Assembly: GCA_003476685.1 (NCBI GenBank)
Contig: DMVN01000060.1
Coordinates: 1-29,337, forward strand
Reading direction: 5' to 3'
Length of the DNA: 29,337 bases
Source: Acidobacteriota bacterium
GTDB taxonomy: Bacteria; Acidobacteriota; Aminicenantia; Aminicenantales; Saccharicenantaceae
Positions within the stretch are counted from its first letter, which is position 1. Each line of letters begins with the position of its first letter. Below the pieces are notes generated by a model. The model was not told the DNA's origin. It searched no databases and saw only the letters and a list, made by a program, of their open reading frames with translations. Shown in pieces: positions 1 to 7,520 of this stretch. Position numbers and translations under genes: made by a program.

Positions 1-1
1 C

Positions 2-1864
2 AGGAGCCTGCCTTACGACCGGAGCCGGACGACCATGTCCGGCTTCAGGATGTGCCCTGATTGCCAGCAGGAATACCAGAACCCGCTCGACCGTCGCTAT
101 CACGCCCAGCCTATTGCCTGCCCGCGTTGCGGTCCGCAGCTGCAGCTCTTAAATGCCAGGAACGGTCAGAGAGTGGCCGGAGGCCTGGAGAAAGCTGTCA
201 GCCTGATCAGACAGGGTCGGATTCTAGCCATCAAGGGGTTGGGCGGTTTTCATCTGGTGTGTGAGGCCACCAACCTGGCAGCCGTCAGGCGCTTGAGGAA
301 AATCAAGAAGAGGCAGACCAAGCCCCTGGCCCTGATGGCCAGGGACCTGAGCACCATAAGAAAATACGCCCGGGTTGGAGCCGCGGAAAAGCGCTGGCTG
401 ACCTCTCCTTTCCGGCCGATTGTTCTTCTCCGGAAGAATCAAGAGTTGCCGGAGATAGCTCCTTTTATCGAGACTATAGGTTTCATGCTGCCGTATACTC
501 CCCTCCATCACCTGCTGCTCCAGAAGCTACCCCTAATCGTGGCTACCAGCTCCAACCGGAAAGATGCCCCCATCATCAAGGATGACAACCAGATTGGACC
601 GGAGCTCTGCGATTACATCCTGACCCATGACCGGGAAATTGCCATAAGGGCTGATGACTCGGTGATGAAAGTGGTCGGGGGGAAGCCGGTCTTCCTCCGC
701 CGGGCACGGGGCTTCGTTCCCTTTCCCCAACCAGTTCCGGCCAGCCTGCGGCTCCCGGTTCAGGTGCTGGCTGTGGGCGGAGAGCTCAAGAATACCATTT
801 CCATATACAAGAATGGCTACGTGGTGACCTCTCAATTCCTGGGTGACCTGGATGATTACGAGAACTCCCGCTATTTCGAAGAAACGCTGGCCCACCTTAA
901 AAAACTCTTCAGCTTCGAACCCGCTGTGGTGGTCAGCGACCTACACCCGGGTTTCTGGAGCACGCGCCTGGCCCACAGCCTAAAAATACCGCATTTCCGG
1001 GTGCAGCATCATTTCGCCCACAGCCTGGCTCCGCTTATTGAACATCAGCTACCTCCCGGCCAGAAATTCCTCGGGGTCAGCTTCGATGGCTTCGGCTACG
1101 GAGACGACGGGCAGGCCTGGGGAGGTGAATTCCTGCTGGCTGATTACGATAGTTATTCCAGGCTGGCCCACCTCGACTACCTGGAACTGGCCGGGGGTGA
1201 TGCCGCGGCCAGAGAACCCTGGAGAATGGCCGTAGCCTACCTGCGCCGGGCCTTCGGACCGGACTTTCCCCGGATTAAATCCTTGAAACTCATCCCGCCT
1301 TCAAAGCTGGAAGCTGTACTCAAGATGATGGACAGGAAAATAAACTGCCCCTGGACCTCGAGCGTTGGCCGTCTGTTCGACGCCGTGGCTTTTATCTGTG
1401 GCCTGGCTCCAGCCCGGGTGGAATACGAAGCTGAGGCCCCCTCACGCCTGGAAGCAGCGGCAGCCAAAGTTTCCCGCCGCCAGGCCGGTCACTACCCTTT
1501 CTTGCTTATGACAGACCAAAAACCTTATCGGGTTGACTTCAGCCCGGCCATCAGGCAGATGGTTTACGACCTGGGGAAAAAAATCAGGCCGGAACTGGTA
1601 GCCTGGAAATTTCACCTGACCCTGGTCCAGGTCATTCTGCAGCTGGCCTGGCTGGCCCGGAAAGAAGTGGGAATTTCCAGAGTCGTCCTGACGGGTGGCG
1701 TCTTTCTGAATCGGATTTTAACCGAAAATACTGAAAAAACCCTGAGAAAAAACGGCTTTGAAGTCCTGAGACCTGTTTATTATTCTCCGGGCGATGAATC
1801 CCTGTCGCTGGGTCAGATTGCTTATGCCCTGAACAGGCTGAAGTCCGGAACCGCTAATCATTGA
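2..1864 (+). CDS. hypF: Carbamoyltransferase HypF (hydrogenase maturation), 5'-truncated by window edge
   Basis: HypF makes the thiocarbamate on HypE that becomes the cyanide ligands of the NiFe-hydrogenase active site; it uses carbamoyl phosphate and ATP in the cytoplasm. The frame is open from base 2 and already reads as HypF before the first Met at 35 (DRSRTT just ahead of MSGFRMC), so the true start lies upstream. Counting from that Met, a zinc finger with CPDC and CPRC comes first (residues 7-33), preceded by the typical lead-in to the second HypF finger. A YrdC-like domain follows (about 40-235; GGFHLVCEATN, TSSNRKDAPI, DDSV and RRARGFVP). A Kae1-like domain closes it (about 245-609; HHFAH metal site, SFDGFGYGDDG, LTGGVFLNR). 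The acylphosphatase domain and first finger would be outside the window. A NiFe-hydrogenase hyp cluster probably lies to the left. The call is secure. Confidence 0.96.
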   Translation, partial: RSLPYDRSRTTMSGFRMCPDCQQEYQNPLDRRYHAQPIACPRCGPQLQLLNARNGQRVAGGLEKAVSLIRQGRILAIKGLGGFHLVCEATNLAAVRRLRKIKKRQTKPLALMARDLSTIRKYARVGAAEKRWLTSPFRPIVLLRKNQELPEIAPFIETIGFMLPYTPLHHLLLQKLPLIVATSSNRKDAPIIKDDNQIGPELCDYILTHDREIAIRADDSVMKVVGGKPVFLRRARGFVPFPQPVPASLRLPVQVLAVGGELKNTISIYKNGYVVTSQFLGDLDDYENSRYFEETLAHLKKLFSFEPAVVVSDLHPGFWSTRLAHSLKIPHFRVQHHFAHSLAPLIEHQLPPGQKFLGVSFDGFGYGDDGQAWGGEFLLADYDSYSRLAHLDYLELAGGDAAAREPWRMAVAYLRRAFGPDFPRIKSLKLIPPSKLEAVLKMMDRKINCPWTSSVGRLFDAVAFICGLAPARVEYEAEAPSRLEAAAAKVSRRQAGHYPFLLMTDQKPYRVDFSPAIRQMVYDLGKKIRPELVAWKFHLTLVQVILQLAWLARKEVGISRVVLTGGVFLNRILTENTEKTLRKNGFEVLRPVYYSPGDESLSLGQIAYALNRLKSGTANH

Positions 1865-1893
1865 GAGCTGGCCTAAAACCAGCTCATTTATTT
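1865..1893 (+). terminator. Rho-independent terminator after hypF
   Basis: A 7-bp perfect stem (GAGCTGG / CCAGCTC, loop CCTAAAA) begins directly after the hypF stop codon and is followed by ATTTATTTC. The U-rich tail lies only on the plus side, so it serves hypF. It overlaps the last codons of the convergent zinc-ribbon gene. Confidence 0.72.
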
Positions 1894-2682
1894 CAACGAA
1901 ATTCTCTTTTTGCTCTTCTCCAGCCTGAAACCCGGTTGACCGAAAAAGTAAATGGCGGCATTAATCAGCAGGGCCAGGATAAAACCCGAAAGGGCCGCCA
2001 GGATGAAACCCAAAACTCCGCCCAGCAGGCTGAAGACCAGCCCCCCGACCAGCTTGCCCTGCATATCCTTTAAGAAAGCTGGCAGGCTGGCCACAAAAAC
2101 CGGGAAAAATTCAGTCGAGCCCAGGAGCAAACCGAACAGGACTCCCAGGAAGATACCCAGGCCGCCAGAAAACAACATAAAAGTCACCTGGTCAACGGAA
2201 GTCAAGTAGGTCCAGCTGGCCTCAGCCGGCCTGGTTTCCAGAACCGGTTCGGCCGCTTTTTCCCCGGCCTGAGCTATTTCAGCCTGACCGTAGACTTCGG
2301 TTTCACAATAGGGGCAAATCTTGAGGGCGGGATCGATGAGGTTACCGCAGTTCAGGCAGACAATTTTGGTCGAGGTTTTTACTAAAACTGTCCCGCAGGC
2401 CTCGCAGGTTCTGGCCTCAGGCTCATTCTGGTGGTAACAGTTGGGGCAGAGGACTGAACCTCGCCCGTCCTCAGGCGGCTCGGATTGAATCCATTTCTGA
2501 CCGTCATAATAGTACCAGCGGCCAGTCTGGGCTCCAATCATCCAGCAACGGCCTTCGTTATCCAGCAACCTCAGTTTCCGCAGGGCCTCGGCATACTGTT
2601 CTCTTGATATTTCACCGCGCCTGAACTGTTTGCTCAGCTGGTGAAAACTTAATTCAACGGCCCGAAAACGTCTGTCCAGCAT
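1888..2682 (-). CDS. Zinc-ribbon membrane protein of unknown function
   Basis: I do not recognise a named family for the whole 264-residue protein. It has four visible parts. The N-terminal segment (about 1-45) looks like a short helical SHOCT-type motif (QFRRGEISREQYAEALRKL). A WYYYDGQKW stretch near residue 60 resembles small GYF/DUF2510-like modules that follow an 'IGAQTG' lead. Two zinc ribbons follow (CPNC...CEAC near 80-100, CLNC...CPYC near 110-130). The C-terminal half has two or three hydrophobic, glycine-rich segments (about 165-255) that should cross the membrane, ending in a basic tail. This suggests a membrane protein with a cytoplasmic metal-binding head; no reaction can be assigned. 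It converges on hypF, and its 5' flank holds the DnaA-box-like cluster. ATG at 2682 is the only good start; the Shine-Dalgarno is weak. Confidence 0.82.
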   Translation of the reverse strand: MLDRRFRAVELSFHQLSKQFRRGEISREQYAEALRKLRLLDNEGRCWMIGAQTGRWYYYDGQKWIQSEPPEDGRGSVLCPNCYHQNEPEARTCEACGTVLVKTSTKIVCLNCGNLIDPALKICPYCETEVYGQAEIAQAGEKAAEPVLETRPAEASWTYLTSVDQVTFMLFSGGLGIFLGVLFGLLLGSTEFFPVFVASLPAFLKDMQGKLVGGLVFSLLGGVLGFILAALSGFILALLINAAIYFFGQPGFRLEKSKKRISLK

Positions 2683-2818
2683 TTCTTTACTCTTAATAAA
2701 TTTATCTTGAAGCTGTCATTTTAGCAAGTTTTTCCGGATAAATTTCCGCTGCCTAAGTTTTGTGCAGTTAGTTATATCTTCAAGAGATTCAATATATTTG
2801 TGTTAATGTTCTTCGGGT

Positions 2819-2853
2819 TTTTGCACAGGCTTTTCCACAAAAATTGTGGATAT
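2819..2853. promoter_or_regulatory. Cluster of three DnaA-box-like 9-mers
   Basis: Three 9-mers each differ by one base from the DnaA box TTATNCACA: TTTTGCACA at 2819-2827 (plus), TTTTCCACA at 2831-2839 (plus) and ATATCCACA at 2845-2853 (minus). The last two form an inverted repeat (TCCACAA / TTGTGGA, 3-base loop). AT-rich sequence lies just to the left (2770-2815). This could be a DnaA binding site, part of an origin, or the operator of the minus-strand gene starting at 2682. No dnaA, dnaN or other usual origin neighbour is visible. Confidence 0.35.
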
Positions 2854-2890
2854 CTGGAAGGCGCTTTAACTATCTGGTTCGGAATGAGAG

Positions 2891-3799
2891 TCACTGCAGC
2901 AGGTCGAGCAGGCTGTTTCCGGAAATCGGGGCCGGGATGAAAGAAAAAATGAAAATCAGGAGCACCGCCAGGCTGAGAGCCACCCTTTTCCAGGAAAAGT
3001 TCTGGCTGGAATCAAGTATTGAGGGATGACGGACTCCCAGGATCAATATCAGGACGGCCCAGATCAGCCAGCCAGCCCAGTAGAACACGCCCAGCACCAC
3101 CAGGATTAAAATTATGCCCGGGGCCAGTTTCCTGGTCCTGTCTCCGAATACAGCATAGAGGATATGGCCGCCGTCCAGCTGTCCGACCGGGAAAAGGTTG
3201 AAGGAAGTGACCAGCAGACCAACCCAGCCAGCCACGGCCAGCGGATGCAGGATCAGGTCCTGGTTCTGAGCTACCGGGCCGAAGATCAGCCTGACGAAAA
3301 CTTTAAGAAGCAGCGGTTCTCCGAACAGGATAGAACTTTCGCGCGGCAGGGCCGGCACCAGTCGGGAGAGCTGCAACCCCACAAACAGGGCCGGGACAGA
3401 TAGCAGGAAACCAACCAGCGGGCCATTAGCCCCAACATCAAACAGCTCTTGCCTCCTGGTCAGGGGTGACCTGATGCGGATGAAGGCTCCCAGGGTGCCG
3501 ATCAGAGTTGGAGCCGGGATAAAGTAGGGCAAGGTGGCCTGGATACGATAGCGGCGGCAGGTTAGATAGTGCCCGAGCTCGTGGCCCAGCAGAATAACAA
3601 GAAGAGAAAGGGAATAAATCAGACTGAGCTTGATCAGGGCCGGTTCCAGGAAAAGGGACAGATTCAGAGCCCCGGAGGCCTCTTCCGGATTCTGCCCGGC
3701 AAAAAGGTAATTTATTCCCCACAGGTAGCCGACAAAATAAGTGGACAGCACCGTAAGGATAAAAAGAATTAGATTAACCCACCTTTTGCCCGTAAACAT
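2891..3799 (-). CDS. M50-family (site-2-type) membrane metalloprotease
   Basis: This is a zinc protease that cuts substrates within the membrane. The HELGH motif is at residues 73-77 in a hydrophobic segment, and the second signature NLFPVGQLDGGH (201-212) supplies the third zinc ligand, D209. About six to seven hydrophobic segments are visible across 302 residues. There is no PDZ domain between the motifs, so this is not an RseP-type regulator. The spacing is nearer to the short EGY1/SpoIVFB-like M50 group. The conserved GTLGAFIRIRSP stretch (101-112) is typical of that group. Its substrate cannot be told from context. It sits downstream of the ferredoxin gene, separated by a strong terminator, so it should have its own promoter; only a weak -10-like TATTTT at 3810-3815 is visible. 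The Shine-Dalgarno is poor. Confidence 0.9.
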   Translation of the reverse strand: MFTGKRWVNLILFILTVLSTYFVGYLWGINYLFAGQNPEEASGALNLSLFLEPALIKLSLIYSLSLLVILLGHELGHYLTCRRYRIQATLPYFIPAPTLIGTLGAFIRIRSPLTRRQELFDVGANGPLVGFLLSVPALFVGLQLSRLVPALPRESSILFGEPLLLKVFVRLIFGPVAQNQDLILHPLAVAGWVGLLVTSFNLFPVGQLDGGHILYAVFGDRTRKLAPGIILILVVLGVFYWAGWLIWAVLILILGVRHPSILDSSQNFSWKRVALSLAVLLIFIFSFIPAPISGNSLLDLLQ

Positions 3800-3810
3800 C
3801 TCAGACCATA

Positions 3811-3842
3811 AAATAAAAACAGGAGTGCCGCGGCACTCCTGT
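3811..3842 (-). terminator. Rho-independent terminator after the ferredoxin gene
   Basis: A perfect inverted repeat (ACAGGAGTGCC, GC, GGCACTCCTGT; 3819-3842) is followed on the minus strand by TTTTTATTTT. It lies 18 bases past the ferredoxin stop. It is one of the clearest terminators in the window. Confidence 0.9.
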
Positions 3843-3859
3843 GTGGTTGCTCAGAATAA

Positions 3860-4108
3860 TCAGCTGCCTTTGAGCCGGCGGGCCTTGGCTTCCAGCTCTT
3901 CTCTTCTTTCCCGGTGGTCGGGGTCGGGAACGCAGGCGTTGCTGGGACAGACCGAAGCGCACTGGGGTTCGTCAAAATAGCCCACGCACTCGGTGCACTT
4001 GTCGGGATTAATTTCGTATCTTTCGTCGCCGGGGGAAATGGCCTGGTTAGGGCATTCCGGTTCGCAGGCTCCGCAGTTGATGCAATCTTCAGTAATTTTA
4101 TAAGCCAT
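3860..4108 (-). CDS. YfhL-type 2[4Fe-4S] ferredoxin
   Basis: This is a small soluble electron carrier of 82 residues with two [4Fe-4S] clusters. Cluster motifs are C9-x2-C12-x2-C15-x3-C19 and C38-x2-C41-x8-C50-x3-C54. The eight-residue gap in the second motif (VGYFDEPQ) marks the YfhL/Allochromatium-type ferredoxins rather than clostridial ones, and the charged C-terminal helix ([17 protein letters not shown]) also fits. An extra cysteine (C59) follows the second motif. The redox partner is unknown; this type is common in anaerobes. It has its own promoter (4139-4166), a strong Shine-Dalgarno (AGGAGG, five bases before ATG) and its own terminator, so it is a single-gene unit. Confidence 0.95.
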   Translation of the reverse strand: MAYKITEDCINCGACEPECPNQAISPGDERYEINPDKCTECVGYFDEPQCASVCPSNACVPDPDHRERREELEAKARRLKGS

Positions 4109-4138
4109 TTGGTCCTCCTGTTATTAAAGGTAGAATCT

Positions 4139-4166
4139 ATTATATTCTTATCAGCAAAATAAACAA
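4139..4166 (-). promoter_or_regulatory. Promoter of the ferredoxin gene
   Basis: On the minus strand, TTGTTT (4161-4166) is followed after 16 bases by a perfect TATAAT (4139-4144). The expected transcription start is about 25 bases before the ferredoxin ATG, and the Shine-Dalgarno lies in between. Confidence 0.65.
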
Positions 4167-4177
4167 GACTTTTCCGC

Positions 4178-4834
4178 CTACCGGGCGGTTTCCAGTTTCA
4201 TCATTTTCATGGCTGCCTGATAGCCATAATAGGTGTTCTGGTAGCTGGACTGCAGCTCGCGATAAAGGCTCAGGGCCTGGTCGTTGCTTCCCTTTTTCTC
4301 ATAGGCTTCGGCCAGCCGGAACAGGACTACATCCAGCGGATAATCTCCTGGCTTTTCTTTCTCTATCTGCCGGTAAATCTCAATGGCCCGGTCGTAGTTT
4401 CCCCGTCTGACCTGGACCTGGGCATAGAGGTCCAGAATCTGATAATGCACCAGGTCCCGCCCCCTGTCCTTCACTGCCGATAATACCTGCTCGGCCTTAT
4501 CCAGGTCATTTTTCTCGAGATAATAAGTGGCCAACACCAGACTGGCTATGCGGCCGTAGCTTCTCTTCCGGGAAAGCTCTTCCAGTCGGGCCAGGTTTTC
4601 AGGTTTCTGGGCCAGCTCCGCCTTCAGGGTCAGGACCTGGCTCAGATAACCGGCCTCCCGGCTCTTCTGGTAATCCCGCAACAGTTTTACGCTTATCCCC
4701 AGGGCCAGCAAAACTACCAACCCCAGGGCTATGGCCATGAATTTCTTTTCATGCTTCTTGGCCCAGCGGACAAAACGGCTTAAGCCAGTGGCCAGTTCGT
4801 TTTCTTTAAGCTGCCTTCTTTCGGTTCTTTTCAT
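4178..4834 (-). CDS. Membrane-anchored TPR protein (YfgM/TolA-like helper type)
   Basis: The protein has 218 residues. A basic N-terminal stretch precedes one transmembrane helix (about 33-53, MAIALGLVVLLALGISVKLL), so most of the protein should face the periplasm. The rest is helical with at least three TPR-like units, e.g. AQVQVRRGNYDRAIEIYRQIEKEKPGD and RLAEAYEKKGSNDQALSLYRELQ. This architecture matches the YfgM/TPR_21 family, which supports envelope protein folding, but many other TPR proteins look alike. A short hairpin (CCGCC / GGCGG) overlaps its stop codon but lacks a U tract. It follows the nuclease-like gene in the same direction after a 114-base gap. Confidence 0.78.
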   Translation of the reverse strand: MKRTERRQLKENELATGLSRFVRWAKKHEKKFMAIALGLVVLLALGISVKLLRDYQKSREAGYLSQVLTLKAELAQKPENLARLEELSRKRSYGRIASLVLATYYLEKNDLDKAEQVLSAVKDRGRDLVHYQILDLYAQVQVRRGNYDRAIEIYRQIEKEKPGDYPLDVVLFRLAEAYEKKGSNDQALSLYRELQSSYQNTYYGYQAAMKMMKLETAR

Positions 4835-4889
4835 TGCGGTCTGCTCCTTGAAGACATCTTTTTAGCACAATCCGCGGTAAATTCCAAGT

Positions 4890-4911
4890 TTAAAGGAGCA
4901 GAAAAGCTCCC
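4890..4911 (-). terminator. Possible weak terminator after the coiled-coil/nuclease-like gene
   Basis: On the minus strand a 5-bp stem (GGAGC / GCTCC, loop TTTTCT) is followed by TTTAAAC. The stem is short and the U tract brief, so some read-through into the TPR gene is likely. Confidence 0.35.
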
Positions 4912-4948
4912 GTCAAAAGGGTGGGAAATAAAGTGGCTCTGATTGAAA

Positions 4949-6256
4949 TTAATAGCTGAACTTAACCAGCCCGGACTTTTCCCGCAGTTGCTTCCTGATC
5001 TCCTCCTTACTGATCAGGCCTTCTTTCTCGGCCTTGACCGCCAGGAAAAGTTCGTAAGTGGTCAGGAGACCGTTGCCGTCCTTTTCCGCCTCTTCCACCT
5101 GAAATTGAGAAAAGGGGTTGTTCCTCAACTTGGCTTCTACCAGGTTAAAATAATTGCCAACCAGGATAGCCTTCATCCTGGTATTATCAAATTCCTGCAT
5201 GCGGCGGCCCTTGAACCGCTGGAGGAGGATGCAGTCGTCGTCGGTGGCCCAGTTGCGGCTGCTCCTGATGACTACCAGAATCAGGAATTCCTTTCTCAGG
5301 CAGACTTCCACCGGCTGGTTGTTGTTCTCAATCAGCCACAGGTCTTCTTCTTTATCCCGGATAACGTTTTTCCAGTACTGGTCCACATCCACCACCTTAA
5401 CCCAGCCCAGATACTTGAAAGCCTGGAGCACGGCCGCTTTCAGTTCCGCCCCCTCGGCTTTGAGCAGCCGGTTAAAAGCTTCCTGCTGGGTTTCCCTCAG
5501 GTTCCGGATCTGATCATCCAGCTCTTTAATTCTCTCCTCAAATTTTTTCTTTTCTTCCTCTTTCTTCAGGAACAGCTCTTTTATTTCCGGGAAAAGATAT
5601 TCTTCTCTGTCGATCCAGTCCATCTGTTCTGCCTCCTTCCCTTTCATTTCCATCAAGGGGAAAACATCCTTCAGGATAAAATCGACCACTTTGATGTTAT
5701 TCTGGCCGAACCAGGGCAGCAGCCAGATGAAACCCTTGCCCTTTTTGATCAGCAAGGAAATGGGATAGCCGTCGTGGCTTTTGGCCACGATCTTCCAGCT
5801 CTCGTTGAGACTGGCCGGAATTTCCCAGATATCGGCACCGAAGGAACCCGGCAGCAGCTTGTAGACATGGGCCAGACTGTCCCCGAATTTCTCGAACACC
5901 AGGTTAAAGGGCATTTCGGGCGTTACCAGCAGGACCCCGCCCGGTGTCGATTCCTGGAAATGGATATCGGGAAAAGCCCCGATAACGCCGGTCAGCTGGT
6001 AAAGGTGCCCCTTGCCGACAAAGCAGACCACCCTGGCCCCGTCCACCACCATTTCCTGGACCTTCTCCGCCAGCCCGGTCGGGACTCTTTCTTCTTCCAC
6101 CGGCCAGTTCATCTGATAGAAAATGGCCCGGGCTTCGGGCAGGATGGCCGGCAGGCTGGTGAAATCTGAGGTATGGATGAGAAAAGTATCAACCTGTTCT
6201 TTTTCCAGAAATTCTTTATCCTTTTCCTCAAAATCCAGCAGGATGATTCTGTTCAT
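4949..6256 (-). CDS. Coiled-coil protein with a degenerate PD-(D/E)XK nuclease-like C-terminal domain
   Basis: I know no name for this 435-residue protein; three regions can be seen. Residues 1-210 are an alpha/beta region resembling Rossmann or class I glutamine-amidotransferase-like folds (ARVVCFVGKGHLYQLTG; ISLLIKKGKGFIWLLPWF). Residues 235-285 are a highly charged coiled coil (KKEEEKKKFEERIKELDDQ). Residues 290-435 follow the pattern of restriction-endonuclease-like domains: ELKAAVLQAFKYLGW, an EEDLWLIE strand, then VEVCLRK where active enzymes have E-x-K, and a LLTTYELF helix near the end. The usual lysine of E-x-K is Leu here, so catalysis is doubtful. The start is fixed by AAAGGAC six bases before ATG. 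No toxin, methylase or other defence gene lies beside it. The fold is inferred from pattern only. Confidence 0.6.
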   Translation of the reverse strand: MNRIILLDFEEKDKEFLEKEQVDTFLIHTSDFTSLPAILPEARAIFYQMNWPVEEERVPTGLAEKVQEMVVDGARVVCFVGKGHLYQLTGVIGAFPDIHFQESTPGGVLLVTPEMPFNLVFEKFGDSLAHVYKLLPGSFGADIWEIPASLNESWKIVAKSHDGYPISLLIKKGKGFIWLLPWFGQNNIKVVDFILKDVFPLMEMKGKEAEQMDWIDREEYLFPEIKELFLKKEEEKKKFEERIKELDDQIRNLRETQQEAFNRLLKAEGAELKAAVLQAFKYLGWVKVVDVDQYWKNVIRDKEEDLWLIENNNQPVEVCLRKEFLILVVIRSSRNWATDDDCILLQRFKGRRMQEFDNTRMKAILVGNYFNLVEAKLRNNPFSQFQVEEAEKDGNGLLTTYELFLAVKAEKEGLISKEEIRKQLREKSGLVKFSY

Positions 6257-6529
6257 GGCTCGGTCCTTTCAGCAGTATTATTACACCCCTTTATTAAAAC
6301 ATCTCTTTGATAAATTTATCACCTTTTAAGGTGAATTCAAAGATGATTTCTTTTCCCCTCAAAATTTCTTCCTGACGCACAGTACCCCGTCCGATCCCGC
6401 CGGCATAGAAACTACTGTCGGGAAACAAACCCGAAATAAAACTCTGGCAGCTTTCAGTTCTGGTTCCCCCTTATTCTTTAACAACCCCATTGTCCTATCC
6501 GCTGCCGGCGTCACAGACCGGGTTGTCAG
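6257..6529. other. Gene-free gap downstream of tRNA-Arg
   Basis: This 273-base gap holds the leader of the minus-strand gene starting at 6256 and two adjacent palindromes (6308-6333). A long-range repeat (ACAACCC / GGGTTGT, about 6480-6527) lies just past the tRNA 3' end without a U tract. The 67-codon open frame across it runs into the tRNA and is not a gene. I see no integrase or duplicated tRNA end. Confidence 0.6.
6308..6333. repeat. Two abutting palindromes
   Basis: TGATAAATTTATCA (6308-6321) is a perfect 14-base palindrome. It shares its end with TCACCTT-TT-AAGGTGA (6319-6334), a 7-bp inverted repeat. They lie about 50-80 bases before the start of the minus-strand nuclease-like gene, where an operator could be, but no regulator is identified. 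Confidence 0.5.
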
Positions 6530-6607
6530 TGGTGCCCCTGGGGAGACTCGAACTCCCGGCACAGGGATTAGGAATCCCTTGCTCTATCCATACTGAGCTA
6601 CAGGGGC
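6530..6607 (-). tRNA. tRNA-Arg (anticodon CCT), CCA encoded
   Basis: A complete cloverleaf on the minus strand: acceptor GCCCCTG paired with CAGGGGC, D stem GCTC/GAGC, anticodon stem AGGGA/TCCCT with loop TTCCTAA (anticodon CCT, reads AGG), variable GTGCC, T stem GGGAG/CTCCC with TTCGAGT. It has 75 bases with discriminator A, then an encoded CCA (6532-6530). All stems pair perfectly. Confidence 0.97.
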
Positions 6608-6625
6608 AGCCTCTGTAGAGAGCTA

Positions 6626-6654
6626 AATATAACCTATCGGGTGTTTTTTTTCAA
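6626..6654 (-). promoter_or_regulatory. Promoter of tRNA-Arg
   Basis: On the minus strand TTGAAA (6649-6654), a 17-base spacer, then TATATT (6626-6631). The predicted start lies about 12 bases before the tRNA 5' end. Spacing and both boxes fit a housekeeping sigma promoter well. Confidence 0.78.
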
Positions 6655-6686
6655 TCAGCCCTCGGCTCAGAGATTTCAGCCGGGAT

Positions 6687-7514
6687 TCACTTCTGGCAGG
6701 CCGGGCAGAAAAAAGAACTCCGGCCGGCTATTTTTTTTCTTTGAATCTGTGCTAACCGGCAGCGGCGGCAGTGCCGTCCTTCCCGGTCGTAGACCCGGTG
6801 CTCGGCCTGAAAGCGGCCCTTCTGGCCGGTTGAATCCACGTAGTCGCTGACCGAAGAACCTTTGAGCTCAATAGCCCGGCGGAGAACGGCTCTCATCGAC
6901 CTGAAGATTTTTCTGGCTTCAGCCAGGCTCAGGCTGCCCGCCAGCCGGTCGGGCCTGACCCCGGCCCGAAACAGGATTTCATCAGAATAGATGTTGCCGA
7001 TGCCGGCGATTAACTTCTGGTCCAGCAACCAGCCCTTTATCCGTTTTTTACCGTGGTTCTGCAGCAGGTCCCGGAACTCTGGCCAGCGAATCGACAGCGG
7101 CTCCGGCCCCAGCTCGGAATTTACTTTTTTCCAGATGTCCGGCGCTGGCAGGCAGTTGACGAAACCAAATTTCCTGATATCCCGGAAACGTAACTCCGGC
7201 CGGAATCCGGCAAAAGTCATCCGGGCATGGGTATGCTTATCAACTGGCTGTTGCGGGTCAGCCAGATAAAGCTGGCCGGTCATTTTCAGGTGAATCAACA
7301 AGCCGCAGCCGCCCTCGAAATTTAAGATGATCATTTTTCCCCGGCGCTGGATTTCTTCTATCCTTTTCCCCCGGTAGTCTTCGGGACGCAGGGCCGGGAC
7401 TGGCTGCTTACGCTGGAGATGAGCCGAAAGGAAAATAAACTGCCTGACCCTCTTCCCTTCCAGGGTCGAGCGCAGGCCCCTGACCACAGTTTCCACTTCA
7501 GGCAGTTCCGGCAT
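6687..7514 (-). CDS. mutM: Formamidopyrimidine-DNA glycosylase (Fpg/MutM)
   Basis: This base-excision repair enzyme removes 8-oxoguanine and formamidopyrimidines and then cuts the abasic site. The 275 residues match the family's usual length. After Met removal the N-terminus is PELPEVETV, with catalytic Pro2 and Glu3. The conserved lysine loop is seen in RRGKMII (about 58-64), the helix-two-turn-helix in LIAGIGNIYSDEILFRAGV, and the C-terminal zinc finger has C249, C252, C270 and C273. The intact PELPEVE start fixes the ATG. There is no Shine-Dalgarno; a -10-like TAAAAT ends only six bases before the ATG, so the mRNA may be leaderless. It is transcribed divergently from the DUF6677-like gene. 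Confidence 0.98.
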   Translation of the reverse strand: MPELPEVETVVRGLRSTLEGKRVRQFIFLSAHLQRKQPVPALRPEDYRGKRIEEIQRRGKMIILNFEGGCGLLIHLKMTGQLYLADPQQPVDKHTHARMTFAGFRPELRFRDIRKFGFVNCLPAPDIWKKVNSELGPEPLSIRWPEFRDLLQNHGKKRIKGWLLDQKLIAGIGNIYSDEILFRAGVRPDRLAGSLSLAEARKIFRSMRAVLRRAIELKGSSVSDYVDSTGQKGRFQAEHRVYDREGRHCRRCRLAQIQRKKIAGRSSFFCPACQK

Positions 7515-7520
7515 GCTTTG

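Noticed and set aside
4943..6169. 408-codon open frame on the plus strand opposite the nuclease-like gene
   Set aside because: It is antisense to a gene with a good Shine-Dalgarno and a coherent domain pattern. Its product is rich in Phe, Gln, Leu and His, as expected from antisense reading, and shows no domain.
6359..6562. 67-codon minus-strand frame next to and across the tRNA
   Set aside because: It begins inside the tRNA-Arg 3' half, has no start signal and no recognisable product.
6530..6607. tRNA-Arg as an integration site for a mobile element
   Set aside because: No integrase, no repeated tRNA 3' end and no phage-like genes are present; both flanks are ordinary genes.
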